This document shows, piece after piece, positions 16,804 through 26,149 of a DNA stretch of 64,000 nt (position 1 is the stretch's first letter; every line of letters begins with the position of its first letter). The notes under the pieces were generated by a model, which ran no database searches, was not told the DNA's origin, and worked only from the letters and a program-made list of their open reading frames with translations. The translations under genes were made by a program, and so were the position numbers. The DNA is taken from the NCBI GenBank assembly GCA_900120395.1, contig LT635553.1, positions 912,254 to 976,253 of the forward strand. Direction: 5' to 3'. The DNA is from Porphyromonadaceae bacterium FC4 (lineage in GTDB: Bacteria > Bacteroidota > Bacteroidia > Bacteroidales > Porphyromonadaceae).

Positions 16804-18602
16804 AACAGCAAAAGCCGACCAGCAGTGCGGTCCTTAGGTTCCTCCGATGGCGTGAGAAGCATATCCCCGAGCGAGTCCTTGTCGTAGGCTTGGCGTTCCT
16901 TACGGGGGTCGCATGTTCTATTGCTGCCGCTACGCTCAAAGGGACGATCGGACTCATACAAAATGCGGTGATGAGCTTCAACGGGCTGACACAGTTCAAC
17001 TACAGCTACTTGATCACACCGATCATCGGAATTTTGTTGTCCGGGTTGTTTGTGAAGTATATCGTGAAGGATGACATCGGGCATGGTATCTCCAAGATCC
17101 TCTTTGCAGTAAGTCAGCGCAAAAGCCGCATAAAGGTACACAACACCTGGACGTCTCTTGTCGCCTCATCGGTCACCATCGGGATGGGAGGATCCGTAGG
17201 AGCAGAGGCACCGATCGTGCTTACAGGATCGGCGATAGGGAGTAACATCGGTCGGTTTTTCCGGCTGGAGCATGGCAACCTTATGCTCTTGGTGGGGTGT
17301 GGCGCTGCCGGGGCTGTGGCAGGGATATTCAAAGCACCGATCACCGGTCTGGTCTTTGTGATCGAAGTGCTTTTGATGGACTTGACGCTCAACTCGGTTA
17401 TGCCACTGCTTGTGGCATCAGTGACGGCAGCTACGATGAGCTATCTTTTCTTTGGGATGGAGGCTATGTTCCCCTATGTAGCGGAGAATCCCTTTACCCT
17501 TGAGCGGATCCCGATGGTCTTCTTTCTTGGAATTGCCTGCGGGCTCATGGCGATCTACTTTGTGAAGATGACCGTGCGGCTGGAGACAAAGCTCAAGAGC
17601 CTAAGCGAGTGGAGAAAGTTTGCTCTGTGTGCGGTCGCGCTAAGCACACTTATATTCCTATTCCCTCCACTTTATGGTGAGGGGTATAAGACCATATTGG
17701 ATCTTATTACCGGACAGATAGAGCATCTGATGGATGGCTCGCCCTTTGAGCTGCTGAAAGACTCGGGAGTGATGATCCTTCCCCTTTTTCTTGCCTTGAT
17801 TATCTTCACAAAGGTCATTGCAACGGTATCCACCAATAGTGGGGGGGGGAGTGGTGGTGTCTTTGCGCCCAGCCTTTTTGTCGGGGCTGTCGTCGGCTTT
17901 GTCTTTAGCTTCTTGATGAATCGCTTCGGGGTAGGGCCGTTCTTGCCTACAGAGAATTTCACTCTGATGGGTATGGCAGGCTTGATGGCGGGAGTGATGC
18001 ATGCTCCACTTACCGGGACATTTTTGATCGCAGAGCTCTCCGGAGGATACAACCTCTTTTTGCCCTTGCTGGTGGTCTCTGTCACCAGCTACGGTGTCTC
18101 CAGGCTGTTTTTGTCCCACAATATATACGCCCTGAGATTGGCGGAGGAGGGTAAGCTCGTTACCCACCAAAAGGATAGGGCGGTACTGACACTTATGGAT
18201 GTGGAGCAGGTCCTTGAGGATGACTTTAGCATACTCAAGCCGGACATGACACTGGGCGATGCGGTACGTATTTTTTCGAGTAGTGAAAGTACCCGAAACA
18301 TCATGCCCGTCGTCGAAGATGATGGCCATATGGTGGGGATGATCCTACTGGATAATATTCGCAATATCATGTTTAGGCCCGAACTGTACGATCGAATGCA
18401 GGTGAGTAAGATCATGGTCGTGCCGAGCATCCGAATACAAACAACAATGAGTATGGAGGAGGTGATGAGGGCATTTGAGGACTCCAAGACATGGAATCTC
18501 CCGGTCGAGACCCCGGATGGTGAATATGTGGGCTTTGTGAGCAAATCGAAGATATTTAACTCTTATCGAGAGATCCTGAATGAGAATTTCGGGGGAGATT
18601 GA
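16800..18602 (+). CDS. clcA: CLC-family chloride channel/antiporter with C-terminal CBS domains
   Basis: This 600-residue CLC protein has a membrane domain (about 20-430) and a CBS pair (about 455-590) on the cytoplasmic side. Selectivity-filter segments can be followed: MGGSVGAEAPIVLTG near 130 keeps the gating glutamate (GREGP in the E. coli protein, GAEAP here), GGGSGGVFAPSLFVGAVVG near 350 is the GxFxP loop, and AGIFKAPITGLVFVIEVLL is the GIFKAP helix. CBS pairs in CLC proteins bind nucleotides and tune gating. Antiporter versus channel activity cannot be read from the sequence. It overlaps tsaC by 4 bp. Confidence 0.93.
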   Translation: MKQQKPTSSAVLRFLRWREKHIPERVLVVGLAFLTGVACSIAAATLKGTIGLIQNAVMSFNGLTQFNYSYLITPIIGILLSGLFVKYIVKDDIGHGISKILFAVSQRKSRIKVHNTWTSLVASSVTIGMGGSVGAEAPIVLTGSAIGSNIGRFFRLEHGNLMLLVGCGAAGAVAGIFKAPITGLVFVIEVLLMDLTLNSVMPLLVASVTAATMSYLFFGMEAMFPYVAENPFTLERIPMVFFLGIACGLMAIYFVKMTVRLETKLKSLSEWRKFALCAVALSTLIFLFPPLYGEGYKTILDLITGQIEHLMDGSPFELLKDSGVMILPLFLALIIFTKVIATVSTNSGGGSGGVFAPSLFVGAVVGFVFSFLMNRFGVGPFLPTENFTLMGMAGLMAGVMHAPLTGTFLIAELSGGYNLFLPLLVVSVTSYGVSRLFLSHNIYALRLAEEGKLVTHQKDRAVLTLMDVEQVLEDDFSILKPDMTLGDAVRIFSSSESTRNIMPVVEDDGHMVGMILLDNIRNIMFRPELYDRMQVSKIMVVPSIRIQTTMSMEEVMRAFEDSKTWNLPVETPDGEYVGFVSKSKIFNSYREILNENFGGD

Positions 18603-18627
18603 GTGTGCATTATTGAAACATCATAGA

Positions 18628-19581
18628 ATGAGAATCGTTTTTTTTGGAACGCCGGAGTTTGCCTCCACTGTACTTGAGCGGATGGTAGATCACGGGTGTG
18701 GTATCGTAGGAGTGGTGACCACTCCCGACAGACCCTCGGGACGCGGGCATCGATTGCAGCCCTCTTCTGTAAAGGAGACTGCGCAGAAGCTACTTCCCGG
18801 TACCCCTATACTCCAGCCTGATAAACTTCGTGACAATGACTTTCTTGATACCCTAAGGGCGTTGGAAGCCGATCTCTTTGTTGTTGTGGCATTCCGTATG
18901 CTGCCGCGTGACGTGTGGGCGATGCCTAAGTGCGGGACTTTTAATCTTCATGCGTCGCTGTTGCCAAGGTATCGAGGTGCGGCACCGATACAGCACGCCA
19001 TCCTCAACGGTGAAAGCATGACCGGAGTAACGACCTTCTTCCTTGATGAGGATATCGATACAGGTCGTATACTATTACAACGCAGTGTGACTATATCCGA
19101 CACCGACAACGGAGGAACACTGCATGACAAACTCATGGATGTAGGGGCTGACCTTGTCTGTGAAACCATTGACCTGATCAAAAACGCTGAGCCGGGCATA
19201 CACCTAGGCACTAGCCAGAAGGAGCTAATGACCGGTGAACCGCTGCCTTCTGCCCCAAAGATCTTCAAGGAAGATAGAGAGCTACACTTTACCAAGGATA
19301 GTGCCCGGCAAATCTTATTGCGCATCCGTGCCATGAGTCCATATCCTGCCGCTCTTGCTCTTTTGTCAGATGGAGTGGAGATAAAGGTGTTTGATGCGCG
19401 GGTGCTCCCTGATGTGCCCGGATTGAACCCCGGTGAGGTGCACATTACCGATGATAGGCGGCTCATTGTGCAAACTGTAGAAGGTGCTGTACTGCTGCTC
19501 GTGATCCAAGCTCCGTCAAAGCGGAGGATGGCGGTAGAGGACTACCTGCTTGGCAATGAGATAACCGCAACATTTCAATAA
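18628..19581 (+). CDS. fmt: Methionyl-tRNA formyltransferase
   Basis: Fmt transfers a formyl group from 10-formyl-THF to initiator Met-tRNA. It is 317 residues from ATG 18628 (MRIVFFGTPEFAST); 16 in-frame codons before this belong to the overlap with clcA. Formyltransferase motifs are FVVVAFRMLP near 89 and the catalytic stretch FNLHASLLPRYRGAAPIQHA near 105-124 (Asn-His), then GVTTFFLDEDIDTG near 131. The C-terminal OB-fold domain (LRIRAMSPYPAAL onward) is present. It lies 25 bp after clcA and 7 bp before the GH110 gene. Confidence 0.96.
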   Translation: MRIVFFGTPEFASTVLERMVDHGCGIVGVVTTPDRPSGRGHRLQPSSVKETAQKLLPGTPILQPDKLRDNDFLDTLRALEADLFVVVAFRMLPRDVWAMPKCGTFNLHASLLPRYRGAAPIQHAILNGESMTGVTTFFLDEDIDTGRILLQRSVTISDTDNGGTLHDKLMDVGADLVCETIDLIKNAEPGIHLGTSQKELMTGEPLPSAPKIFKEDRELHFTKDSARQILLRIRAMSPYPAALALLSDGVEIKVFDARVLPDVPGLNPGEVHITDDRRLIVQTVEGAVLLLVIQAPSKRRMAVEDYLLGNEITATFQ

Positions 19582-19588
19582 GTGACTA

Positions 19589-21331
19589 ATGAATCTGACC
19601 ACTATGCCTCCTATCTTTCAATTCGTAAATCGAGCTCTCCTGGCTCTGTTGCTCTGCCTATTGCCGGTATGGTCTATGGGGCAATCTTTCACCCTAGAGC
19701 AGTACGGTGGTAGAGCCAATGACTCAACACATGATAATGGTCCGGCACTTGTCAAAATGCTTGATGCACTAAAGAGAGCCAATCAATCCGGTCAGGCGGT
19801 AAAAGTCAATCTGGGCTCCGGGGATTACCATATCTGGGATACGCATCTACCTACTCATGAGATCTTTATATCCAATCATGACCATGTGGATCAGCGTGCC
19901 GTGGCATTTTGGTTGGATGGGCTGAAAGGTGTGACGATCCAAGGGGTGAATACCAAGCTCCTCTTTCACGGACGTCTTATTCCATTCGTCCTCTCAAATT
20001 GTGAAGATGTGACTGTCTGTGGGGTCAGTGTCGACTATCTTCGACCGGCATTGACACAAATCACCATCAAGGAGGTCTCTGATGATGTAGTTCGTGCTGA
20101 GGTGTTGGAGGAGTCCAAGTGGAGAGTTGACAAGGATAGGTTTGTCCTGGAGTGTGAGGGCTTTGATGTTGTCCCTAATAGCTGTATGCCCTTTTCCGCC
20201 GACGGGCATATGAAGTGGAACCGTGCTGATATCTCCTTTAAACCCTCCAAGGTGGCACGAGCCGATGATGGCTCGATCCTGCTCTATGGATGGTCCGAAA
20301 GGGAGCACCTAAAGCCTCAAGATGTCTATGTTCTTCGAACCTACGCACGTCCCACCCCCGGTGTCGTTATCTCTGACAGCAGAAGAGTGACTCTTCGGGA
20401 TGTGGCGATCCACTATGCAGAAGGGATGGGCTGCTTGGCTCAAAATAGTGATGACCTTACCTTAGATCACTTTTCCGTCAAGCTTCCTGATGGGTCGCCC
20501 AGGCATTTCACGACTCAGGCAGATGCTACACACTTCTCCGGATGTCGGGGGTACATCCGGTCCACGGATGGGATCTATGAAAATATGGCTGACGATGCGA
20601 TCAATGTCCATGGTACTTACCTACGGGTCGATAGTATCTTAGATGCCCGACACTTGAGAGTTACGTTTGCACATGGTCAGACCTTCGGTATTGGATGGTA
20701 TCGAGAGAATGATGAAGTGGCGCTTATTGATCGCCATACGCTCAAGCCACTCTTTACCTCCAAGGTCGCTGACTACCGTGAGGTTTCGAAAAAGGAATCC
20801 ATTGTCGTTCTAGAGAGACCGCTTCCGGAAAACATCATTGCGGATTTAGTGCCGTTGGCGATAGAGAATCTGTCTGCTTATCCTACAGTAGACTTTGGCT
20901 ACAACGTTGTCCGAAATAATCGGGCACGCGGCTCTCTTTTCTCGACCAGACAAAAGGTACTCTGCCACCACAACCTATTTGACCATACCCATGGCAGTGC
21001 TATTTTGCTCTGTGGCGATGCCAACGGCTGGTATGAGAGTGGTCCTTGTGAGCACATCGTCATCTCCGACAATCATTTCGTGAATGCTCTGACAGCTATG
21101 TACCAATTCACCCATGCTGTTATATCAATCGATCCGGAAATTCGGCAAAAGGAAAATGGCTTTAGCTATCACAAGAGGATCGTGATCAAGGATAACACCT
21201 TCACTACCTTTCCATCCCCGCTGTATTACGCAGAGTCGGTCGAGGAGCTGATCATCAAAAATAACCGGGTCATCCCTACGAATGACTATCTGCCCATCTT
21301 TGAAAATACCGACTCGCGGATCATTCATTGA
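19589..21331 (+). CDS. Exported GH110 alpha-1,3-galactosidase (parallel beta-helix)
   Basis: This 580-residue protein has a signal peptide (LLALLLCLLPVWSMGQ) and the GH110 pattern. An FTLEQYGGRANDSTHDNGPA start gives the first helical rungs. HEIFISNHDHVDQRAVAFWL near 92 matches the ISNHDQ block of Bacteroides alpha-1,3-galactosidases, followed by LLFHGRLIPFVLSNCEDV. A DGIYENMADDAINVHGTYL block near 326 likely carries the catalytic acidic residues. GH110 enzymes remove terminal alpha-1,3-galactose, for example from blood group B or linear B glycans. It sits 7 bp after fmt, so it appears joined to a housekeeping operon. Its 3' end overlaps the convergent regulator by 11 bp. Confidence 0.82.
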   Translation: MNLTTMPPIFQFVNRALLALLLCLLPVWSMGQSFTLEQYGGRANDSTHDNGPALVKMLDALKRANQSGQAVKVNLGSGDYHIWDTHLPTHEIFISNHDHVDQRAVAFWLDGLKGVTIQGVNTKLLFHGRLIPFVLSNCEDVTVCGVSVDYLRPALTQITIKEVSDDVVRAEVLEESKWRVDKDRFVLECEGFDVVPNSCMPFSADGHMKWNRADISFKPSKVARADDGSILLYGWSEREHLKPQDVYVLRTYARPTPGVVISDSRRVTLRDVAIHYAEGMGCLAQNSDDLTLDHFSVKLPDGSPRHFTTQADATHFSGCRGYIRSTDGIYENMADDAINVHGTYLRVDSILDARHLRVTFAHGQTFGIGWYRENDEVALIDRHTLKPLFTSKVADYREVSKKESIVVLERPLPENIIADLVPLAIENLSAYPTVDFGYNVVRNNRARGSLFSTRQKVLCHHNLFDHTHGSAILLCGDANGWYESGPCEHIVISDNHFVNALTAMYQFTHAVISIDPEIRQKENGFSYHKRIVIKDNTFTTFPSPLYYAESVEELIIKNNRVIPTNDYLPIFENTDSRIIH

Positions 21332-22490
21332 GTACATTCTTATTCTGCTCTCTGTACCGGAGTGGAGACAGGCCTGTGATGAGTTTGAACTGTCTGGAGA
21401 GTGATTTGTAGTTCAAAAACCCAAGATCAGTAGCAATATCTTTGACATTCCCCTCCGAGAGGAGTAGGGCTTGAGCAAACCTGGCAATACGTAGCTCAAG
21501 GATATACTTATACACCGAAAGGTGCGTCGCCTCTCGGAAGCGTTTCTCAAATTGTCGCCTGCAGAGCGGGACCTGCTTGAGCACATCCTCCACTGATATT
21601 TCCGTAGTGGCGTGTTCGTGTATGTACTTTAGTGCCACTCGTACATGTGGATCATCGGTCGTGATTATATCCGTTGAGATTCGCTCTACCACTTTGATGG
21701 GCTTCCCAACCACATCGGTAGCGTCTGTCAGGGTCCCATTCAGCAGCTCTGCGATCTGCATGGCGACATCATGGGCTGTCTGCTCGACGTCAAGAAGGAT
21801 GCTGGACAGAGGTGGGTCAGATAGTGAGCAAACGGTTTCGTCATTATCCACTCCCAGTATGGCGAGCTGGATCGGTATTTTGATGTCGTTTACCTTGCAG
21901 ATCTCGGTGAGTCTGCTGCCCTGGTTGTCATCACAGGCAAAAACAGCCGTCCCATGTGGTAGGTTTTTCAGAAAGGCCACCAGGTTGGGCATTTCATAAA
22001 ACCATACATCGTCGATCGATTGCCCTTCATAGATGGAGAGGTTATTTCCGTAGCCCGCTTCTTCCAGGAAGTGCTGAAAGCCCATGCAGCGCTCTTTACT
22101 CCAAAAAGCATCCCTATATCCGACAAATGCAAAGCTGGTATAGCCCTTTTGCACGAAAAACTGTGCCGCCATACGCCCCGTAGCTATATAGTCTGACGAG
22201 AGGCTGGGTACTCTGGAGAAACGCTCTTTGTAGTCTTGGGCAAACACGACCATCCCGGCATTTCTATAGGCCAGTGCCTCTTCTTCGTTTTCAAAACGTC
22301 CAAGGATGGCATCAGCTTCCCAAAACTTAGCCCACTCCAGCACCCCTGCTACACCGTTTCGCTCTCTGTAGGATGGAGGCATGCGACTGACCACCCATGC
22401 TTCGTGCCTCCTGGAGTATTCCAGTACCCCTTTTAGAATTTTATAGGCAAAGGACTCGGTAAAGTCAGATAAGAGTATGAGCTTGATCAT
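21321..22490 (-). CDS. XylR-type regulator: periplasmic-binding-like sensor plus AraC DNA-binding domain
   Basis: This 389-residue protein has an N-terminal LacI/PBP1-like ligand domain: GRFENEEEALAYRNAGM, LSSDYIATGRMAAQFFVQKG, FVGYRDAFWSKERCMGF and LAILGVDNDETVCSLSDPPL. An AraC-type helix-turn-helix pair follows (ISVEDVLKQVPLCRRQFEKR and FLNYKSLSRQFKLITGLSPL, residues about 295-380). This is the XylR arrangement; such proteins sense sugars and activate catabolic genes. It is convergent with the GH110 gene and lies 114 bp downstream of the GH63-like gene on the same strand, so either could be a target. The ligand is unknown. Confidence 0.85.
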   Translation of the reverse strand: MIKLILLSDFTESFAYKILKGVLEYSRRHEAWVVSRMPPSYRERNGVAGVLEWAKFWEADAILGRFENEEEALAYRNAGMVVFAQDYKERFSRVPSLSSDYIATGRMAAQFFVQKGYTSFAFVGYRDAFWSKERCMGFQHFLEEAGYGNNLSIYEGQSIDDVWFYEMPNLVAFLKNLPHGTAVFACDDNQGSRLTEICKVNDIKIPIQLAILGVDNDETVCSLSDPPLSSILLDVEQTAHDVAMQIAELLNGTLTDATDVVGKPIKVVERISTDIITTDDPHVRVALKYIHEHATTEISVEDVLKQVPLCRRQFEKRFREATHLSVYKYILELRIARFAQALLLSEGNVKDIATDLGFLNYKSLSRQFKLITGLSPLRYREQNKNVLNE

Positions 22491-22603
22491 AACCTAGGTC
22501 ATTGGAATAAAGGTCGGCAGTCCTCACGATGTTTGCTCATCAGATCTGCTAATCGCCCGTCAGCTCTTAGTCGGGTGCATGAACAATTGCTCACATCGGG
22601 TAT

Positions 22604-24226
22604 TTAGTAGGTGCCGCTTGCCGTAACTTCGACTTTTTCCTCCTTGTCCCCATACCTCAGTACAAGTGTAAACGGGACATTCGTTTTGATCGAAATGGCG
22701 GGGCGCTCGTTGAGACGGCTTCTCTTGCCGGCACGTAGTGAAATCTCACCATTAGGTCCGTAAGGATAGCGGTCCACCCCATGACTCTCCAGGAGGTTTA
22801 GATCCCAGCTGATCTGACTCTTTGAGTAGTCCGCCCTAATCCCCATGACATACTCTAGCAGCACAGCTATAGGAGCGACACCACCCCAGCCGACAAAGTT
22901 ATCTCTTGCCATGAAGCCCGGCTCAGCTGACTCAGGTGCATAGTACTCCCAGAATGTCCCCGTTTTCTTGTACACCTCGAGTACGTTGTTGTAGTGGTTC
23001 ATGGCTACTTGGTGAGCCAGTTTGTGGTAGCCCTTTTCTGCTAAGCCATAGAGCACCATGTAGTTGGTCCCGGGCCATACGCCCCCCTGCCAGTACCTGC
23101 CGTTTGCTCGATATTTGGGGTGGTTGGCAGCCAATGACGGCACACAGTGGGTTCGGGCAAAGGTGGTGGTGTCTGTCAAGTGTGAGACCAGACGGTCAGT
23201 CTGACCTTGACTGAGGACATCGGTCAGTAGCGCCCAGTATGCGCTGACCCCCATCGTTTCACAAAGACTACCGTCACGGTATTGGTCGTACAAGAAGCCA
23301 CTCTCTTCATCCCATAGGTTTTCTCGGACATATTTGGTCAGCTCTTCTGCCTCTGTTTCGTAGTTTTCGATCTCTTGCCAGCGTTCAATGTAGAAGCCCA
23401 TCTGCAGTAGTTCGTGGGCAATGAAGATCTGCTGGAGGTTTGTATCCAGCCATACCATATGTCCATGAGAGAAGATAGGGTTGTACTCGTCCTGTACTCG
23501 AGGCATGTTATCCATGCCTGTCCCCCAGCCACTGGACCAGTAAGTGCCATTCGGCCAGGTTCGATTCAGATGAAGCCAGTTGTAGTATCCACACAGTACC
23601 GGAAATACCTTGTGCAGACGATCCATATCTCCATACTGCCTGAAGTAGCACATCTCTGCCCACGGAATGAGATTGGGGCCCGTGCTTGTCGGATCGTACC
23701 GGTGAAAAGCATCCGAACCATCAGCACGGATCTCTCGGCATATAAACCCGTCTTGGTGTTGGTGTGAGTAAAAGTTGTCCAATGTGCGGTGAAAGGGGAA
23801 GAACCGCTCCCCATACTTCGCAAACATCAGAATAAACGAGGTGTCCCACATGAAGATATTTCCATTGTAGGCGGTGTCTATATAAGTACAAACGAAGCCG
23901 CTACCCTCCTTTGGATCCGTAATGTTCTGAATACCTATCTTCCACGCTTTCCAGTACATCTCTATCTCTTTTTCATGTCCCTCCCAGATAGGGCTTGGCA
24001 GTATCTTGCGTGCCTCTTCGTAGCTTCCATGTGGGATGATCTCCGGCTTGGCGTTGATGAACGCATTCTCGGTCACGAAGAGTTCCTTTACATACGTGTT
24101 TTTATAGGGCAGACGATACTTTGGGCCCGGGGCACCGTCTATCTGGCTTAGCGCAGGCAGGCATGCCAGTAAGCTGAATGTTAGGGTGCCCAATAGTCTC
24201 TTGATCCGGTTGTCGTGATGAGTCAT
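22604..24226 (-). CDS. Exported GH63/trehalase-like (alpha/alpha)6 glycosidase
   Basis: This 540-residue protein has a signal peptide (LLGTLTFSLLACLPALSQ) and a six-hairpin toroid of the GH37/GH63 group. Key segments are YNGNIFMWDTSFILMFAKYG near 124, SSGWGTGMDNMPRVQD near 222 where the group places its catalytic acid, GRYWQGGVWPGTNYMVLYGL near 360, and GTFWEYYAPESAEPG near 410 with the likely second carboxylate. A short beta domain closes the protein. Related enzymes release glucose or mannose units from alpha-linked glycans or glycerate glycosides; the exact specificity is unclear. It may share a transcript with the XylR-type gene. Confidence 0.75.
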   Translation of the reverse strand: MTHHDNRIKRLLGTLTFSLLACLPALSQIDGAPGPKYRLPYKNTYVKELFVTENAFINAKPEIIPHGSYEEARKILPSPIWEGHEKEIEMYWKAWKIGIQNITDPKEGSGFVCTYIDTAYNGNIFMWDTSFILMFAKYGERFFPFHRTLDNFYSHQHQDGFICREIRADGSDAFHRYDPTSTGPNLIPWAEMCYFRQYGDMDRLHKVFPVLCGYYNWLHLNRTWPNGTYWSSGWGTGMDNMPRVQDEYNPIFSHGHMVWLDTNLQQIFIAHELLQMGFYIERWQEIENYETEAEELTKYVRENLWDEESGFLYDQYRDGSLCETMGVSAYWALLTDVLSQGQTDRLVSHLTDTTTFARTHCVPSLAANHPKYRANGRYWQGGVWPGTNYMVLYGLAEKGYHKLAHQVAMNHYNNVLEVYKKTGTFWEYYAPESAEPGFMARDNFVGWGGVAPIAVLLEYVMGIRADYSKSQISWDLNLLESHGVDRYPYGPNGEISLRAGKRSRLNERPAISIKTNVPFTLVLRYGDKEEKVEVTASGTY

Positions 24227-24352
24227 AAGTCAGGTGTTTGTAAATGATGGTAAATATACCGAATTATACCCTCTTGGACGAAACAAGGGTAGGGGCATTC
24301 AAGCGGAACTTGTGGTTGGAATTGTCTTGATTTTTTCCGCCGTGTATCATGC

Positions 24353-24445
24353 AAAAAAGTTTCACGGATAAAAGGGAAATGTTTTCAGTAGGAAAGAAAA
24401 TGATTTGACGGATAGTAGCGATCTGTTTCCAGTAGGAAACTTTTT
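24353..24445 (+). repeat. Interspersed 44-bp-unit dimer repeat, copy 3
   Basis: The left end AAAAAAGTTTCACGGAT is the near inverse complement of the right end, GGAAACTTTTT. It contains two units, the first with a mismatch in its hairpin (TTTTCAGTAGGAAA). It lies in the 430-bp gap between the GH63-like gene and nanT, which otherwise holds only a terminator. Confidence 0.9.
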
Positions 24446-24559
24446 CAGCACAAGTCAACTCCTTATATGCGAGGTTGAAGAGTAAGAAGGAAAGAGCCCC
24501 GGTGGCTCAGTAAAAGACAATGCCACCAAAGCCCCTACCGACCATCAGTGTGAATACGA

Positions 24560-24593
24560 AAAAGGATCCGGATCTGCGGATCCGAATCCTTTT
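24560..24593. terminator. Bidirectional terminator after nanT
   Basis: AAAAGGATCCGGATC and GGATCCGAATCCTTTT form an imperfect inverted repeat with a very short loop. A-runs and U-runs flank it, so it can work in both directions. It lies 64 bp past the nanT stop on the minus strand. Confidence 0.7.
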
Positions 24594-24656
24594 ATCAACA
24601 GTTTCTTTATTGCCGGTATTAGTGACGGCTATTATCGGTAATAGACTAACCCTGCA

Positions 24657-25928
24657 TTAGGAGTGGAAGTGCTTTGCTTTCATGTCGGCATGCTTAGGCT
24701 TGAGGAAGATCAACTCCAGTGCAAGAGCAATCACCAGCACACCGCCGAGGAGGGCAAAGGTGAGTCCGAGATTCTCCGCACCCTTGTCTGCCCAAGCACC
24801 CATCAGCTGGGTGATGAGAGCGCCGGCAAAGACGCCCATCATATTCATAAATCCATAGGCAGTCGAGCGGAGATGGTCCGGGACAAACTGGCAAAGGATC
24901 GGCATATTATTGGCATCAAAGAGCCCATAGCCGATACCGAAGAAGAGGGTCGCCCCGACGAGGAAGACGATGGAACTCCCCAGACCTATGAGGACCAGAG
25001 CAGGGATCATCATCCCCAGCCCAATCGCTCCGGTGTAGACGCGCCCGCGGACATCTTTCCGCTGCCATCTATCCGAGACCACACCGCCCACTAGCACGCC
25101 CGCGAAGCTGCTGGCAGCGATGGAGATGGTGGAGAGGGGACCGGCGATGCTCATGGTGATGCCTTCGAGGTTTTCATTGAAGAGTGTTGGCAGCCAGTTC
25201 TTGGTCGCCCACCCGGGTAGGCTCGGTACGGCAAAGACGAAGAGCAATACCCAGAAGGCAGGCGTGCGGAAGAGGCTCCCCAGTGAGGCACCCAGCCCTG
25301 GTGCGGCAGCAGCGTGCTGTCGGCGCTCAAGGGCCTTTTCCCGGAGGGTGTGCTTGTCGTGCAGGAGCAGCATCAGCACCAGTCCATAGCCGATACCGAT
25401 GAGACCGAGGTAGTGGAAGACACTCTGCCAGCTCATGCCGATGGAGAGCGTCTCCCCAAAGCCTCCCAGCGCCTGACCGATGTAGATACCGGTCATGTGG
25501 ATGCCGACGGCGAGGGAGCGGGTCCGTCCTATATGGTACTCGGCGATCAGAGCCAATCCGGCCGGAATGTAAAGTGCCTCACTGACGCCCATCGTGGCAC
25601 GGAGCCACCACATTTGCTCAAAGGTGGTGCACCATGCCATCGCCGTTGTCACCGCACTCCAGACGATGAGGCTGCCGATGATGAGCCACTTGCGACTTAG
25701 TCGGTCGGCGATGGAGCCGGCGATGGGGCTGAAGATACCGTAGATCCAGAGGAAGGCGGCCATGAGGCGACCAAAATTCTCCGCCGACTGCAGCTCAGTG
25801 ATGTCGGCACCAATCTGTGCCTGCATGGTGGAGAGCAGTTGCCGATCCATATAGTTCAGCAGAGCGACGATCCAGAGCAGCCCGACAACGAGCCAGGGAT
25901 ACCAGTTTTTCTCTTTTAACGTAGACAT
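24657..25928 (-). CDS. nanT: MFS transporter, probable sialic acid permease NanT
   Basis: This is a 423-residue major facilitator protein with 12 hydrophobic helices. MFS signature blocks are RLMAAFLWIYGIFSPIAGSI then ADRLSRKWLIIGS near 67 (the loop 2-3 motif) and GGVVSDRWQRKDVRGRVYTG in the second half. Its assignment as NanT rests on context: it follows nanA and the nanE remnant on the same strand, the nanL-nanE-nanT order described for Bacteroides fragilis, where NanT is an MFS protein. Substrate specificity cannot be read directly. With nanE deleted, it now begins only 10 bp after the remnant's stop codon. Confidence 0.75.
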   Translation of the reverse strand: MSTLKEKNWYPWLVVGLLWIVALLNYMDRQLLSTMQAQIGADITELQSAENFGRLMAAFLWIYGIFSPIAGSIADRLSRKWLIIGSLIVWSAVTTAMAWCTTFEQMWWLRATMGVSEALYIPAGLALIAEYHIGRTRSLAVGIHMTGIYIGQALGGFGETLSIGMSWQSVFHYLGLIGIGYGLVLMLLLHDKHTLREKALERRQHAAAAPGLGASLGSLFRTPAFWVLLFVFAVPSLPGWATKNWLPTLFNENLEGITMSIAGPLSTISIAASSFAGVLVGGVVSDRWQRKDVRGRVYTGAIGLGMMIPALVLIGLGSSIVFLVGATLFFGIGYGLFDANNMPILCQFVPDHLRSTAYGFMNMMGVFAGALITQLMGAWADKGAENLGLTFALLGGVLVIALALELIFLKPKHADMKAKHFHS

Positions 25929-25938
25929 ACCTATTGTT

Positions 25939-26149
25939 TTATTGATCCAAAATTTCCTCTGCGAGGAGGATGAGCTTAGTCAGCATGCGAGGAAGGTGGA
26001 AGGGACCCGTCGCGATCAATGCAGGTGAGCAAGCCGCCATACTCTCAGTCGAGACCATGCTCGAGCCAGAAGGGGAGGATACTCTCCAGCAGTTTCTCTC
26101 TGCACTGAGTGACGAGATGATGTAGGTAGGTCTTTGTTTCTTGGCTCAT
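25939..26149 (-). pseudogene. nanE: nanE (AGE-family ManNAc 2-epimerase) remnant with internal deletion
   Basis: Only the two ends of an N-acylglucosamine 2-epimerase gene remain. ATG at 26149 overlaps the nanA stop (ATGA) and begins a reading frame that includes ESILPFWLEHGLD, a TGA stop, then EYGGLLTCIDRDG. After that, in a different frame, GPFHLPRMLTKLILLAEEIL leads to a TAA at 25939. These two pieces match the first 45 residues and the last 20 of the intact epimerase at 45147-46343 (ILPFWLKHGID, GGMYTCVDRDG, KGPFHIPRMLVKATLL). About 330 codons have been lost, joined within a GGG run, with one stop codon and a frame change. The gene cannot make an epimerase. It stood between nanA and nanT, as in nanLET operons. 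Confidence 0.9.

Noticed and set aside
17658-18329. 223-codon minus-strand ORF opposite clcA
   Set aside because: Antisense to a well-conserved CLC gene; low-complexity charged composition.
25972-26127. 51-codon plus-strand ORF (MSLVSMRGRW) between nanT and nanA
   Set aside because: It is the antisense of the nanE remnant, whose minus-strand reading matches AGE at both ends.
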